64,000 nt of DNA, taken from positions 1,178,001 through 1,242,000 of the forward strand of contig NZ_JBEHZE010000001.1 of assembly GCF_041058985.1 (NCBI RefSeq). Direction: 5' to 3'. Made by a program: the position numbers and the translations under genes. How positions within the stretch are numbered: position 1 is the stretch's first letter; every line of letters starts with the position of its first letter. Below are positions 27,481 to 36,920 of this stretch, piece after piece. The DNA comes from Hyphococcus lacteus. GTDB taxonomy: Bacteria; Pseudomonadota; Alphaproteobacteria; Caulobacterales; Parvularculaceae. Below the pieces are notes generated by a model that worked only from the letters and a program-made list of their open reading frames with translations, was not told the origin of the DNA and did not search any database.

Positions 27481-28799
27481 GCAGCCTCCTTGCTGTTCCG
27501 AGCGAACAATTCACGGAAGACAGGGAAAATGTCTTGGGGTCGCGCAATGCGGGTTTGGGCAAAATTTGGCCAAGCGGGCGCGAGGTTACGGTAGGCCCGC
27601 CAAAGCTCGGCACCGGAATCGGCGTTAGAGAAAACTTCCAACTCTCGCTCGTCGAGAATTTCTATGTACGCATAGTACTGAGAGATCGGCATTACATCAT
27701 CGTTGAGCATTTCAACGCAACGTTTTGCGTCACCGCTTTGGGTGAATCCATCAGACGCTTGCGCCACATAGATATTCCATTCGTGTGCTGGAAATCTCTC
27801 TTTTTGGACTTCCAACATTTTCTCTAGTGCGGTTGAAACGACGGTCCCGCCTGATTGTCGTGAATAGAAAAACGTCTCTTCATCGACCTCCTCAGCATGA
27901 TGTGTGTGGCGAATGAAAACAACTTCTACGCGTTCATAACGACGTTTGAGAAATAGATAGAGCAACATATAGAATCGTTTAGCGAGGTCTTTTTCGCGTT
28001 CACCCATCGATCCTGAAACATCCATCAGGCAAAACATAACCGCCGCTGTTGTCTCGACTGGTGTTGGCTCATAGGAATTAAAACGTAAATCAAGGGGGTC
28101 GATGAACGGCGTGAAACGCCGGCGACGTTCCATTTCTTCAAGTTCGGCAATGACGCTTTTCTTTTCAGCTATTTCTTCGTTGGTCGGTTGCGCAATACGC
28201 TCAAGTTGAAAAAGTCGCTCTTTTAGCGCGTTCATGGCTTTGGTGGAGGGGCGCTTTAATGCCAACCGTCGCCCATGGGCATTCCGCATCGTACGGACTA
28301 GATTCATATTGGTGGGTGCGCCAGAAACCGTGATGCCAGCGCGCTTAAACGCGTAGGCTTTAATCTCTTTGAGGGACCTTTTGACCAAATTTGGTAATTC
28401 AAGGTCCTCAAAAAATATGTCGAGAAACTCTTCTTGCGTCAGGGTGAACTGAAATTCATCTTCACCCTCGCCAGAATCACTTGCGTCTTTTCCGCGTCCG
28501 CGACCACCGCCTTTCGGTGGCTTTTTGAGGCGGTCGCCGGCGTTAAACTCTTTGTTGCCGGGGTGGACAGCTTCGCGCGCGCCTTTTTCACGGTCATGGG
28601 TAAAGCGAGGTTCCGCTGTTGATTTCGAAGGGATTGAAATTTTCTCACCCTTATCGAGTTCTTTGACCGAACGATCCCGCAATGATTTATTCACGGCCTC
28701 TTTGATTTGGGTGCGCGCGCGCTTCAAAAAACGCTGACGATTGCCAAGCGATTTGCCCTTTGGGTTTTTACGACGATCGATAAAGTGAAATGAGTCCAC
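27477..28799 (-). CDS. yeaH: YeaH/YhbH family protein (DUF444)
   Basis: This 440-residue protein has the diagnostic N-terminus IDRRKNPKGKSLGNRQRFLK, a basic low-complexity linker and a C-terminal von Willebrand A-like half with MFCLMDVSGSMGEREKDLA (a MIDAS DxSxS motif). Family members work with the PrkA kinase in nutrient-stress responses. It is the middle gene of prkA-yeaH-spoVR; 72 bp separate it from prkA and it overlaps spoVR. Confidence 0.93.
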   Translation of the reverse strand: MDSFHFIDRRKNPKGKSLGNRQRFLKRARTQIKEAVNKSLRDRSVKELDKGEKISIPSKSTAEPRFTHDREKGAREAVHPGNKEFNAGDRLKKPPKGGGRGRGKDASDSGEGEDEFQFTLTQEEFLDIFFEDLELPNLVKRSLKEIKAYAFKRAGITVSGAPTNMNLVRTMRNAHGRRLALKRPSTKAMNALKERLFQLERIAQPTNEEIAEKKSVIAELEEMERRRRFTPFIDPLDLRFNSYEPTPVETTAAVMFCLMDVSGSMGEREKDLAKRFYMLLYLFLKRRYERVEVVFIRHTHHAEEVDEETFFYSRQSGGTVVSTALEKMLEVQKERFPAHEWNIYVAQASDGFTQSGDAKRCVEMLNDDVMPISQYYAYIEILDERELEVFSNADSGAELWRAYRNLAPAWPNFAQTRIARPQDIFPVFRELFARNSKEAA

Positions 28800-28871
28800 T
28801 GCATATTCGCGGCGGGCGGCGTTATGAAGGGGGGATACCCGCTCATGACTACGCGTTGCCGCGCCTTTCGT

Positions 28872-30821
28872 TTAACCCGCTTTGTTTACACGCATATACC
28901 ATTCGACAAGGCGCCTTACCTGACGCGCGGTGTATCCGCGCTCGGTCATTCGACTGACAAAGTTTTCGTGTTTTTGTTCCGTGTCACTATCTTTTTTGGA
29001 ATCAAAAGAAATTACTGGCAGCAAATCTTCAACCTGCGAGAACATGCGTTTTTCGATCACATTGCGAAGTTTTTCGTAGGAAGTCCATTTGGGATTCATG
29101 CCGTCATTATTAGCGCGTGCCCGTAAGGAAAACTTGACGACTTCATTTCGGAAGTCTTTGGGGTTTGCGATTCCTGCCGGTTTTTCAATTTTTGAAAGTT
29201 CTTGATCTAACGTCGCGCGATCAAGCAGTTGTCCGGTGTCGGGGTCTTTGTAGTCTTGGTCTTCAATCCATGCGTCAGCAAAGGATATATAGCGGTCAAA
29301 GAGGTTTTGACCGTATTCAGCATAGCTTTCGAGATAGGCTTTTTGAATTTCCTTGCCAATGAAATCGGCATATCGCGCAGAAAGCTCTGATTTGATGAAG
29401 TCGAGATACTGTTTCTCGGTTTCATCTGGGTATTGTTCACGCTTTATCGCAGTTTCGAGCACATACATCAGGTGAACTGGATCAGCCGCAACTTCGTCTG
29501 TATCAAAATTGAATGTCTCCGAGAGAACCTTATAGGCAAACCGAGTGGAGATCCCGTCCATGCCTTCGTCGATGCCGGCGGCGTCTTTATACTCTTGTTG
29601 TGTCTTTGCTTTCGGATCTGTGTCTTTTAGTTTTTCGCCATCATAAACACGAAGTTTGGAATAAAGGTTTGAGTTTTCGTGCTCTCTTAGGCGCGTTAGA
29701 ACTGAGAACCGTGCCAGGAGGTCTAAAGTTTCGGGCGCGCATGGTGCTGCGGAAAGCTCTGAATGGGCGAGCAACTTTTCGTAAATTTTTTGTTCTTCCG
29801 TCACGCGCAGGCAATATGGAACCTTGATAACATTGATGCGGTCAAGGAAAGCTTCATTATTTTTGTTGGCGCGAAACTGTTGCCATTCACTTTCGTTTGA
29901 GTGCGCAAGAATAACGCCTTGGAATGGAATCGGGCCAAGCGCTTCCGTGCCAATGTAATTGGATTCCTGCGTTGCGGTCAGCAGCGGGTGCAACACTTTA
30001 ATTGGGGCTTTGAACATCTCAACAAATTCAAGAAGTCCTTGGTTCGCCCGGCAAAGCCCGCCTGAATAGGAATAAGCGTCCGTATCATCTTGACTAAAGT
30101 GTTCAAGCTTTCTGATGTCGACTTTACCGACGAGGGTCGAAATATCTTGATTGTTTTCGTCGCCCGGTTCGGTTTTAGCGAGAGCGGTTTGGCGCATTTT
30201 CGAGGGGAAAAGTCGAACCACTTCGAATTTAGAAATGTCACCGCCAAATTCGTCTAATCGCTTTACGGCCCACGGACTCATTAAACCGGAAAGCCGGCGT
30301 TTTTCGATTCCGTATTTTTCTTCGAGTAAACTTTTTAATTCGTCGGATTGAAACAATCCAAGCGGGCTTTCAAAGACCGGTGAAATTTCATCGCCAGCTT
30401 TGAGGACGTAGATCGGATATGTTTCCATCATGTCTTTTAGACGTTCCGCAAGCGAAGATTTACCGCCGCCGACCGGCCCTAAAAGGTAGAGAATCTGGCG
30501 CTTTTCTTCGAGCCCTTGCGCAGCATACCGGAAGAAAGAAACAATCCGTTCGATCGTGTCTTCCATCCCGAAAAAGCCGTCAAAGGCTTTGTAATGGCGT
30601 ATCGTCCTATTGGAAAAAATTCGCGCTAACCGTGGGTCTTTCGACGTATCGACCAGTTCCGGTTCGCCTATAGCTTTGACCATTCGCTCCGCAGGGGAGG
30701 CATAGAGCATTTCATCATCACGAGCGGCAAGAAGATAATCTCTGAGGCTCATCGCCTCTTGTTTCATCTTCGTATAGCCTTCAGAAAACTTGTCAAAGAC
30801 ATCGAGGGATTCGTTGGTCAT
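28872..30821 (-). CDS. prkA: PrkA family serine protein kinase
   Basis: This 649-residue AAA+-like protein has a Walker A loop in LLGPVGGGKSSLAERLKDMM and the PrkA-specific FFGMEDTIERIVSFFRYAAQ before it. Conserved SNESEWQQFRANKNNEAFLD comes in the middle and a C-terminal PrkA domain ends it. It acts on unknown cytoplasmic proteins during starvation; B. subtilis PrkA has also been described as a protease. The start could be ATG 30821 or the in-frame GTG 30842. It leads the operon with yeaH and spoVR. The terminator of the short upstream gene isolates it, so its promoter should lie within 30822-30880. Confidence 0.94.
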   Translation of the reverse strand: MTNESLDVFDKFSEGYTKMKQEAMSLRDYLLAARDDEMLYASPAERMVKAIGEPELVDTSKDPRLARIFSNRTIRHYKAFDGFFGMEDTIERIVSFFRYAAQGLEEKRQILYLLGPVGGGKSSLAERLKDMMETYPIYVLKAGDEISPVFESPLGLFQSDELKSLLEEKYGIEKRRLSGLMSPWAVKRLDEFGGDISKFEVVRLFPSKMRQTALAKTEPGDENNQDISTLVGKVDIRKLEHFSQDDTDAYSYSGGLCRANQGLLEFVEMFKAPIKVLHPLLTATQESNYIGTEALGPIPFQGVILAHSNESEWQQFRANKNNEAFLDRINVIKVPYCLRVTEEQKIYEKLLAHSELSAAPCAPETLDLLARFSVLTRLREHENSNLYSKLRVYDGEKLKDTDPKAKTQQEYKDAAGIDEGMDGISTRFAYKVLSETFNFDTDEVAADPVHLMYVLETAIKREQYPDETEKQYLDFIKSELSARYADFIGKEIQKAYLESYAEYGQNLFDRYISFADAWIEDQDYKDPDTGQLLDRATLDQELSKIEKPAGIANPKDFRNEVVKFSLRARANNDGMNPKWTSYEKLRNVIEKRMFSQVEDLLPVISFDSKKDSDTEQKHENFVSRMTERGYTARQVRRLVEWYMRVNKAG

Positions 30822-30880
30822 AATCACACGCTCACTTTTCACTCGTTCGATTGCGGTCCTTCCGCTGTTGGAAACAAAAA

Positions 30881-30902
30881 AGGCGCTGGTCTAACCAGCG
30901 CC
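30881..30902 (-). terminator. Rho-independent terminator of the 51-codon gene
   Basis: Read on the minus strand, GGCGCTGG and CCAGCGCC (30895-30902 and 30882-30889) form a perfect 8-bp stem with a 5-nt loop. Six T follow. It lies 5 bp after the stop of the small gene and before prkA. Confidence 0.88.
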
Positions 30903-30907
30903 CCCAC

Positions 30908-31063
30908 TCATTCTATAAAGCCATCCTGCAATTCATGTCGGAAAACTATTTCTTCGACGATGGTACTTAACTGTTTCATATAAAAGATATGGCGCTTGTT
31001 GGTAGCGAAGCAAGGCTGATCAACAATCAGTTTAATCCCTTCTTCGTGAGCAATGCGCATCAT
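30908..31063 (-). CDS. Small protein of 51 residues, unknown
   Basis: The short frame starts MMRIAHEEGIKLIVDQPCFA and ends HELQDGFIE. AGGA lies 8 nt before ATG 31063, a second ATG follows at once (31060), and a strong terminator begins 5 bp after the stop. Gene-plus-terminator spacing and normal codon choice argue that it is real although it is very short. It has no signal peptide or membrane helix, one cysteine and a mixed charge. It resembles no family I know. It stands upstream of the prkA-yeaH-spoVR stress operon on the same strand but is separated from it by the terminator. Confidence 0.6.
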   Translation of the reverse strand: MMRIAHEEGIKLIVDQPCFATNKRHIFYMKQLSTIVEEIVFRHELQDGFIE

Positions 31064-31457
31064 ATCGATGTTCCTAATCTGCTTTCAGTTTCTTCCTTCG
31101 CCCGAATTCGATAAAATCCCACCCCGTATGCGTCGCCATAGGGCGCGCAATTCTAGGTTAACCGAAAGGCTCCTAATAATTCGTTTCGTATTGGTGACTT
31201 GTGCTTAAACAATATAACACCATTTCATTCAAAGTGCGATAGTTTAATTACTCCGAACCCGGCCCAAATTTCGCCTCAATTGATTCCTGCCTGAATTGAT
31301 TCTGGTATGGGGTTGTAATGTTGGATTGGAAGGTTCTGCCAAGAAATGGCCATGAGTATGGTGCGGAATTGTCGTCGTTAGCGCTTTCATTCAGCGGCTG
31401 CTAAAAAATTAACCAATCAACAATGAGTGTTTACAACTCGGGAGGTTGGAGAACGCT
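31064..31457. other. Intergenic region between the BON-MscS gene and the small gene
   Basis: The region holds the presumed promoter of the 51-codon gene and the end of the MscS transcript. A direct repeat of AATTGATTC occurs twice within 20 bp near 31279 and 31294. A 28-codon frame at 31318-31404 has no clear support. Nothing else was recognised. Confidence 0.4.
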
Positions 31458-32819
31458 TTATTCCACCGGTGCGGATTGAGAGAGTAAATCGTCGTCTGCG
31501 TTCTCACGACGCTCGTCTTCAATTTTTTCTACAATGTGTTTGTCTGGGGTGACGTCCAGCGCTTCTTGGCGCTGCTCGTGCGATACATGGGTTTTCTTGA
31601 CGGACGCCGCCGCTGGTACTTCTTCTTTTCTTTCGGCATTTGCGAAAGTAGCAGCGTCAGGGAGAATATTGTCGTCAAATCGTAAGCGGTAAATCGGTTC
31701 CGGAAGAGCAAAACCGGCTGATTCCAATGCATTTTTTGCGGACGAAAGCGCGATTGAACGCGACTTTTGAAAATTTGCGGTGCTTTGATCAATCCAAGCT
31801 GCAAAGTCGATCACTATATTTGAATCACCCACATTTTGAATAAACGCTATAGGTTTTGGCGCATCCAAAACAAACGCGAGACCTGAAATCGCCGCTAATC
31901 CGGTTTCGATCGCTGCTAATGGATCATCGTCGGCATCGATACCAAGTTCAAATTCGAAACGACGTTCGGGGTTTCTTGTGTAGTTCAGAATAACAGCCTT
32001 GAATACTGACGCATTTGGAATTCGAAGATGGTTGCCGTCCACTGTCATTAGGATAGTCGCTCGCGACGTTAGTCGAATTACATGGCCTTCGTTTCCATCA
32101 ATAACTACGTGCTCGTTGGGGCGAAACGGTTGACGCAAAGAAAGCATGATAGATGCAATATAGTTTTCAATCGTGTCCCTTACGGCAAAACCGATCGCTA
32201 ATCCGAGAACACCGGCCGCGCCTAAGAATGCGCCTAACAGCGCTGTGGCATCAAGAATACTAAGGGCGACAACAAGGGCAATCAAAAAGAAAACGGAACG
32301 CGTCGTCGTGGTTACCAATTCGGCAATAAAGCTATTGGGTGTAACGCGATCCCATAACCAGCGCCACCGGCTTAGAATCCACCCAGTGAATGCAATGACG
32401 ACAAGCGCTAATATGGCAAGTGCAATAAGAGGAGCGGTGCGAATCGAGTCTTGAACAACACTTTCTAACTGAGAGACAGCCGGGGTAATACGTGTAGAAA
32501 CAGAAACGTCTCGTTCGATTTTGTTTTCGACGGTGACGACGCCGTCGATCCGCGACGCTATTGCCTCTGCGCGTTCTGCGGCGTCACTACTCGCGGTTTG
32601 TCCATTTAGGGTAACGACGCCTGCGGAGACGGTCGCCTCTACTTGGCTGAGTGTTTCGATCTGCGCAAAAATTTCTGCGATGCGCTTAGTGATCTCTTTA
32701 TCACTTGCGTCGGGCGGGGCGGCGTTAATAACGGGATCGGGGTCGATTTCGCTCTGCGCTAACACGAGCGGTTGAAGACAAAAAAGGACCGTAATCAGAG
32801 TAAAAATGAGTGTTCGCAT
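31458..32819 (-). CDS. Mechanosensitive channel (MscS family) with N-terminal BON domain
   Basis: This 453-residue protein has a signal peptide (MRTLIFTLITVLFCLQPLVL), a periplasmic BON domain at about 45-105 (VEATVSAGVVTLNGQTAS, then IASRIDGVVTVENKIE), three membrane helices and the MscS pore. LGAFLGAAGVLGLAIGFAVR is the pore helix and DTIENYIASIMLSLRQPFRP the start of the beta domain. It releases solutes under osmotic downshock. BON domains bind lipid or other periplasmic parts, so this one may tie the channel to the outer membrane or wall (inference). The C-terminal 60 residues are charged and likely flexible. Confidence 0.9.
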   Translation of the reverse strand: MRTLIFTLITVLFCLQPLVLAQSEIDPDPVINAAPPDASDKEITKRIAEIFAQIETLSQVEATVSAGVVTLNGQTASSDAAERAEAIASRIDGVVTVENKIERDVSVSTRITPAVSQLESVVQDSIRTAPLIALAILALVVIAFTGWILSRWRWLWDRVTPNSFIAELVTTTTRSVFFLIALVVALSILDATALLGAFLGAAGVLGLAIGFAVRDTIENYIASIMLSLRQPFRPNEHVVIDGNEGHVIRLTSRATILMTVDGNHLRIPNASVFKAVILNYTRNPERRFEFELGIDADDDPLAAIETGLAAISGLAFVLDAPKPIAFIQNVGDSNIVIDFAAWIDQSTANFQKSRSIALSSAKNALESAGFALPEPIYRLRFDDNILPDAATFANAERKEEVPAAASVKKTHVSHEQRQEALDVTPDKHIVEKIEDERRENADDDLLSQSAPVE

Positions 32820-32853
32820 TTATAGCAAACACTCAATCTCAGTTTTGGTTCAA

Positions 32854-34437
32854 CTAACGTGCCAGCGCTTCGTCGATGAGTTGTGCGGTCGCTTTCGCAC
32901 CATATATCTTAGCGAAAGGTCCCATCCGTGGTCCTTGCTCTTGGCCAAATACTACTTCGTAGAGTCCTTTGAACCAGTCACGAATATTCTCGAATCCGTT
33001 GGCTTTGCCAGCGTCAAATACCGCCGTTTGGTAATCGCCTTCGGCACCCTCATCGCCGATTTCTTTGAAGCGTGCGGACAGCATTTCGAGTGCCGCACGC
33101 TCATTTTCGGTCGGTGCCCGGTATTTTTTGTTGGGCTTGATAAAGGCATCGTAATAACGGCCTGCGAAAGTGATCATAGCATTGGCTGCTGCCAATTCTT
33201 TGCCGCTGGCATCGGGGCGGTATTTTTTGATGAAACCGCGCAGCACATCCTCGTCGCCTGCACCAGCCGCATTGACCAAATTGAGAAGCATCGCAAAGTT
33301 TACTGGCGGCATAAGGGCGGGCGGTTTGCCTTCATGGATGTGCCAGGCTGGATTATCGAGCGCCTTTGCTCCTTCTAGTTGTCCATATTTCTCAAGATGC
33401 GACCAATATTCGTCGGCCACCTTTGGGATGATGTCGAAATAAAGCTTTTTGGCAGATTTCGGGCTTTGGAACATGTAAAGAGAAAGGCTCTCGGGTGATG
33501 CGTAAGTCAGCCATTCTTCGATCGAAATACCATTGCCTTTGGTCTTTGAAATTTTCTTACCTTCCTCATCAAGGAAGAGTTGGTAATTGAAACCGGCGGG
33601 TGGTTCACCGCCCAATGCTTTGACGACCCGATTTGAGAGGCGGACCGATTCGGTTAGATCTTCGCCCGACATTTCATAGTCAACGCCGAATGCAAACCAC
33701 CGTCCGGCCCAATCAACTTTCCACTGAAGTTTGGTGTTTCCGCCGCCGACGCTCGTGCGGATTTTTGTGCCGTCCTCGTCCTCGAATACGACTTCTCCCT
33801 TTTTGGCATCGATTTCGAGCATAGGGACATAAAGCACGCGGCCAGTGCTCGGGGAAATTGGCAGGATCGGAGAATAGCTCGCGCGACGTTCTTCGCCCAA
33901 GGTCGGAAGAATAATGTCCATAACCGCGTCATAGCATTCGAGTACACGGATCAATGTTGAATCGAATTCGCCAGAACGATAGCAATCTGTAGACGACTTA
34001 AATTCATAGTCGAAACCGAATTGATCAAGAAAATCACGGAGCTTTGCATTGTTATGATGCGCAAAACTCTGATGTGTACCCCATGGGTCAGGCACATCGG
34101 TCAAAGGCTTTTGTAGGAAGTCCGTCAAGAGTTCTTGATTTGGCAGTTGTGGCGGAACTTTGCGCATGCCGTCCATATCATCAGAGATGGAAATCAAACG
34201 GGTTTCGCGCCCGGTGAGCAATTCAAAGGCGCGGCGAACCATGGTTGTGCGCGCAACTTCGCCAAAAGTACCAATGTGGGGAGGGCCAGAAGGACCATAA
34301 CCCGTTTCAAAAACAACAGGACCGTCCTTTTTTAGCTTATCAAGACGCTTTATGAGGTTTCTTGCTTCCTGAAACGGCCATGATTTGGCGCTCAGAGCCT
34401 CTTCGGCGGTGAAATTCTTGATGTACTGGGCGGTCAT
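32854..34437 (-). CDS. lysK: Class I lysyl-tRNA synthetase
   Basis: This 527-residue enzyme charges tRNA-Lys with lysine. It is of the class I type found in archaea and most alphaproteobacteria, not the class II type of E. coli. The HIGH-like motif is PSGPPHIGTFGE (49-60), and the KMSKS-like motif is KKISKTKGN, near residue 290. The C-terminal helical region follows, as expected. The start is ATG 34437 with AGAAAG before it. BON-MscS lies downstream with a 34-bp gap; an operon link is possible. Confidence 0.95.
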   Translation of the reverse strand: MTAQYIKNFTAEEALSAKSWPFQEARNLIKRLDKLKKDGPVVFETGYGPSGPPHIGTFGEVARTTMVRRAFELLTGRETRLISISDDMDGMRKVPPQLPNQELLTDFLQKPLTDVPDPWGTHQSFAHHNNAKLRDFLDQFGFDYEFKSSTDCYRSGEFDSTLIRVLECYDAVMDIILPTLGEERRASYSPILPISPSTGRVLYVPMLEIDAKKGEVVFEDEDGTKIRTSVGGGNTKLQWKVDWAGRWFAFGVDYEMSGEDLTESVRLSNRVVKALGGEPPAGFNYQLFLDEEGKKISKTKGNGISIEEWLTYASPESLSLYMFQSPKSAKKLYFDIIPKVADEYWSHLEKYGQLEGAKALDNPAWHIHEGKPPALMPPVNFAMLLNLVNAAGAGDEDVLRGFIKKYRPDASGKELAAANAMITFAGRYYDAFIKPNKKYRAPTENERAALEMLSARFKEIGDEGAEGDYQTAVFDAGKANGFENIRDWFKGLYEVVFGQEQGPRMGPFAKIYGAKATAQLIDEALAR

Positions 34438-34610
34438 GATTTTACTTTCTAGGTGTTTAAAGCCGGAGGTTTAACGTTCGCTCGCGCTGCGTCAATTCTC
34501 CTCCACCCACATTGCGCTCTTCGAGGTTGCCGTTTGCGGGTTCCACGGCTAGCTTCGCGCCAGATCGGCATCAATTGATGCCATAGCCACCGCATTTTAG
34601 GAGCGTTTTT

Positions 34611-35048
34611 ATGGCAACAGGCCCTGCAGCCTTAACACCGCAAGAAGCCGTCATCTATCTGATGGTTATGGCTTCCGCCTCAGACGGGATGATTACGGAT
34701 GTTGAATTACGCACAATCGGTCGTGTGGTTCGGTCATTTCCGCTCTTTTCAGACGAGGATGAGAGCGGTCTGGTCAAGACTGCGGAGGCTTGTGGTGCGC
34801 TGATGTCATCAGATGGTGGCCTACATAAGGTGCTTGAAGCCGCGGCGAGCGCATTGCCAAAGCATCTGACCGAAACTGCCTACGCAGCCGCGGTCGAGGT
34901 AATTACTGCGGATGAAAATCTCGATCTGACAGAGATTCGCGTGCTCGAGTTGATCCGCAATGCGCTAAAGGTCACTGATGAAGGTGCGCAAGCTATAGAC
35001 CACGCGGCGCGCGCGCGGCATATGACTGCAAATGACGCTGGAGCCTAG
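34611..35048 (+). CDS. TerB-like tellurite resistance family protein
   Basis: This 145-residue all-helical protein has acidic metal-binding loops typical of TerB-like domains: YLMVMASASDGMITDVELRT in the first half and AAVEVITADENLDLTEIRVL in the second. The two halves are weakly similar. No other ter gene is nearby, so tellurite resistance itself should not be assumed. The start is ATG 34611, with GGAGCG upstream. Its stop overlaps that of the convergent SLC13 gene by 4 bp. Confidence 0.82.
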   Translation: MATGPAALTPQEAVIYLMVMASASDGMITDVELRTIGRVVRSFPLFSDEDESGLVKTAEACGALMSSDGGLHKVLEAAASALPKHLTETAYAAAVEVITADENLDLTEIRVLELIRNALKVTDEGAQAIDHAARARHMTANDAGA

Positions 35049-36409
35049 GTTAAGGCGAACCAACAAACACTTGCTACAATAAAGGCTACAATCACATTGA
35101 GCATTGCGCCTTCGCGCGCCATGCTCGCAATTGAAATCTTTCCTGTTCCATAAATGATAGCGTTCGGCGCTGTCGCCACTGGAAGCATGAAGGCGCAAGA
35201 ACAAGATATCGCTGCGGGTATCATCAGCAATTCGGGCCTCATGCCCGACCCCATCGCGACTGCTGCCAAAAGCGGCATCAATAGATTTGCAGTTGCTGTG
35301 TTCGACGTGATTTCGGTGAGGAAAGTCACGGCCAAGCATAGACCCAGCATCATAATGAATATGGGAGCATTGGTCAGCCCCGTGAGCTGTTCACCGATCA
35401 GTATATCTAGCCCACTGGCACGGAAGCCAGCGGCAATACAAATGCCACCCGCAAATAACAACAACATACCCCAAGGGATATCTACTGCGTATTTCCAGTC
35501 GAGTACGGCACCGCCTTTTCCGTTAGGCACCAAAAACATGAGCACGACAGCGAATATCGCAACAGTTGAATCGCCAGCGCCTTCCATCCCCAGAAGACCC
35601 GCCCAGCCACCGAAAGGTTCGATGCGCGTTATCCAAAGAAAAATAGCAATCGCAAAAATAATAAGCGTGCGCTTTTCTTCGCTTCGCCAAGGGCCTGGTT
35701 CTGTGAGTTCGGGTGTTTTTACACCGCTCATGGAACGGGTCAGCCATAACCCCATGATAGGGACACCAATCACAACAATGGGCACACCGATCTTCATCCA
35801 GCTCAGGAATGATAATTCTGTGCCAGTGGCCTTAAAATAGGCATCAGCAAAGATGAGGTTTGGCGGCGTTCCGATTAATGTTGCGGTGCCGCCAAAAGAG
35901 GCAGCATAAGCAATGCCCAATAAGAGCGGTGTTGCTAATTTTGGATTGTCAGTCTGAGAGAGGATCGCGAGCGCCATGGTCGCGAGCATTAAAGTGGTCG
36001 CCGTATTGGATATCCACATAGACAATAGCGCTGCGGCGATCATGAAGCCCAAAACCAATCTACGGCCTGAGGTACCCACAAATTTGATCATGTATAGCGC
36101 CAGACGTTCATGCACGCGTGACTTTTCTAGAGCTTTTGAGAGCATGAATGACGCCATCAGGAGTACAATGACATAACTACCGAGCGATGCTGCGGCTTCG
36201 CGTTGATCCATGACGCCCGCCAGCGGGAAGAGGGCAAAAGGCACTAAGGATGTGGCAGGAATCGGTAAAGCTTCGGTCACCCACCAAGCGGCGGTTAACG
36301 CGGTGATAGCGATTGTTGCTACCATTTCGCGCGGTAATCCAAAACTGTAAGAAGTAAACCCCGCCGCAAGAGCGATAATCACGCCCAGCAAAATTCTATA
36401 TGTTCTCAT
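35045..36409 (-). CDS. SLC13/DASS family anion permease
   Basis: This 454-residue inner-membrane protein has eleven or more hydrophobic segments and the paired motifs of the divalent-anion:sodium symporters: MWISNTATTLMLATMALAIL in one half, and FLTEITSNTATANLLMPLLA in the other, both with the SNT signature that binds Na+ and substrate. Likely substrates are C4-dicarboxylates, citrate or sulfate. The start is ATG 36409; ATG 36433 would add eight residues. It stands alone. Confidence 0.9.
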   Translation of the reverse strand: MRTYRILLGVIIALAAGFTSYSFGLPREMVATIAITALTAAWWVTEALPIPATSLVPFALFPLAGVMDQREAAASLGSYVIVLLMASFMLSKALEKSRVHERLALYMIKFVGTSGRRLVLGFMIAAALLSMWISNTATTLMLATMALAILSQTDNPKLATPLLLGIAYAASFGGTATLIGTPPNLIFADAYFKATGTELSFLSWMKIGVPIVVIGVPIMGLWLTRSMSGVKTPELTEPGPWRSEEKRTLIIFAIAIFLWITRIEPFGGWAGLLGMEGAGDSTVAIFAVVLMFLVPNGKGGAVLDWKYAVDIPWGMLLLFAGGICIAAGFRASGLDILIGEQLTGLTNAPIFIMMLGLCLAVTFLTEITSNTATANLLMPLLAAVAMGSGMRPELLMIPAAISCSCAFMLPVATAPNAIIYGTGKISIASMAREGAMLNVIVAFIVASVCWFALT

Positions 36410-36554
36410 CAAGAACATCTGCCGGAATCGCATAATGCTGTCTAGCTAGAAGAACGACCGAATTGTTTTGGCGATTGCCAGTATTGCAGCTTTTCGCAAA
36501 TGCACAGCATTGTCTCCGCCCCACTAGACCCGAGGCGCGCTGCGGGGTAGGGGC

Positions 36555-36920
36555 ATGGGCATGGTTCATAATCAAGCAACAGCCCCGGTTTTTCGTCTCG
36601 CGACCTTGGATGAGTGGAACAGCGCTCAAGTGAATGGTTTGGTTCCGGAACGCGAAATCGATACGCGGGATGGTTACATGCATTTGTCGACCCGCGATCA
36701 GGCGCTTGAGACTGCGAATATCCACTTTAAGGGTGTTAAAGATTTGCTGCTGCTTGAAATTCCCGCGGCACCAATTGCGAAGTTCCTTAAGTATGAGTTA
36801 GCACCAAAGCGCGGTGACGCTTTCCCTCATCTCTATAGCTCGCTTCGGGTAACCGACGTTGAGCGCGCCGTTAGGCTGATTGAAACCGGTAACGGATTTG
36901 AGTTCGGAGAGCCTTTGTGA
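36555..36920 (+). CDS. DUF952 family protein
   Basis: This 121-residue protein has the DUF952 pattern: VFRLATLDEWNSAQ at the start, REIDTRDGYMHLSTRDQALE with a conserved HLS, LLLLEIP in the middle and FPHLYSSLRVTDV near the end. The fold is related to ADP-ribosyltransferase-like domains, but no activity has been shown that I know of. Its stop overlaps the pyrD start (GTGA), so it is co-translated with pyrD, a pairing common in alphaproteobacteria. Start ATG 36555; ATG 36561 is also possible. Confidence 0.85.
   Translation: MGMVHNQATAPVFRLATLDEWNSAQVNGLVPEREIDTRDGYMHLSTRDQALETANIHFKGVKDLLLLEIPAAPIAKFLKYELAPKRGDAFPHLYSSLRVTDVERAVRLIETGNGFEFGEPL

Noticed and set aside
31318..31404. A 28-codon frame in the gap upstream of the 51-codon gene
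   Set aside because: Weak ribosome site and no other support; likely chance.
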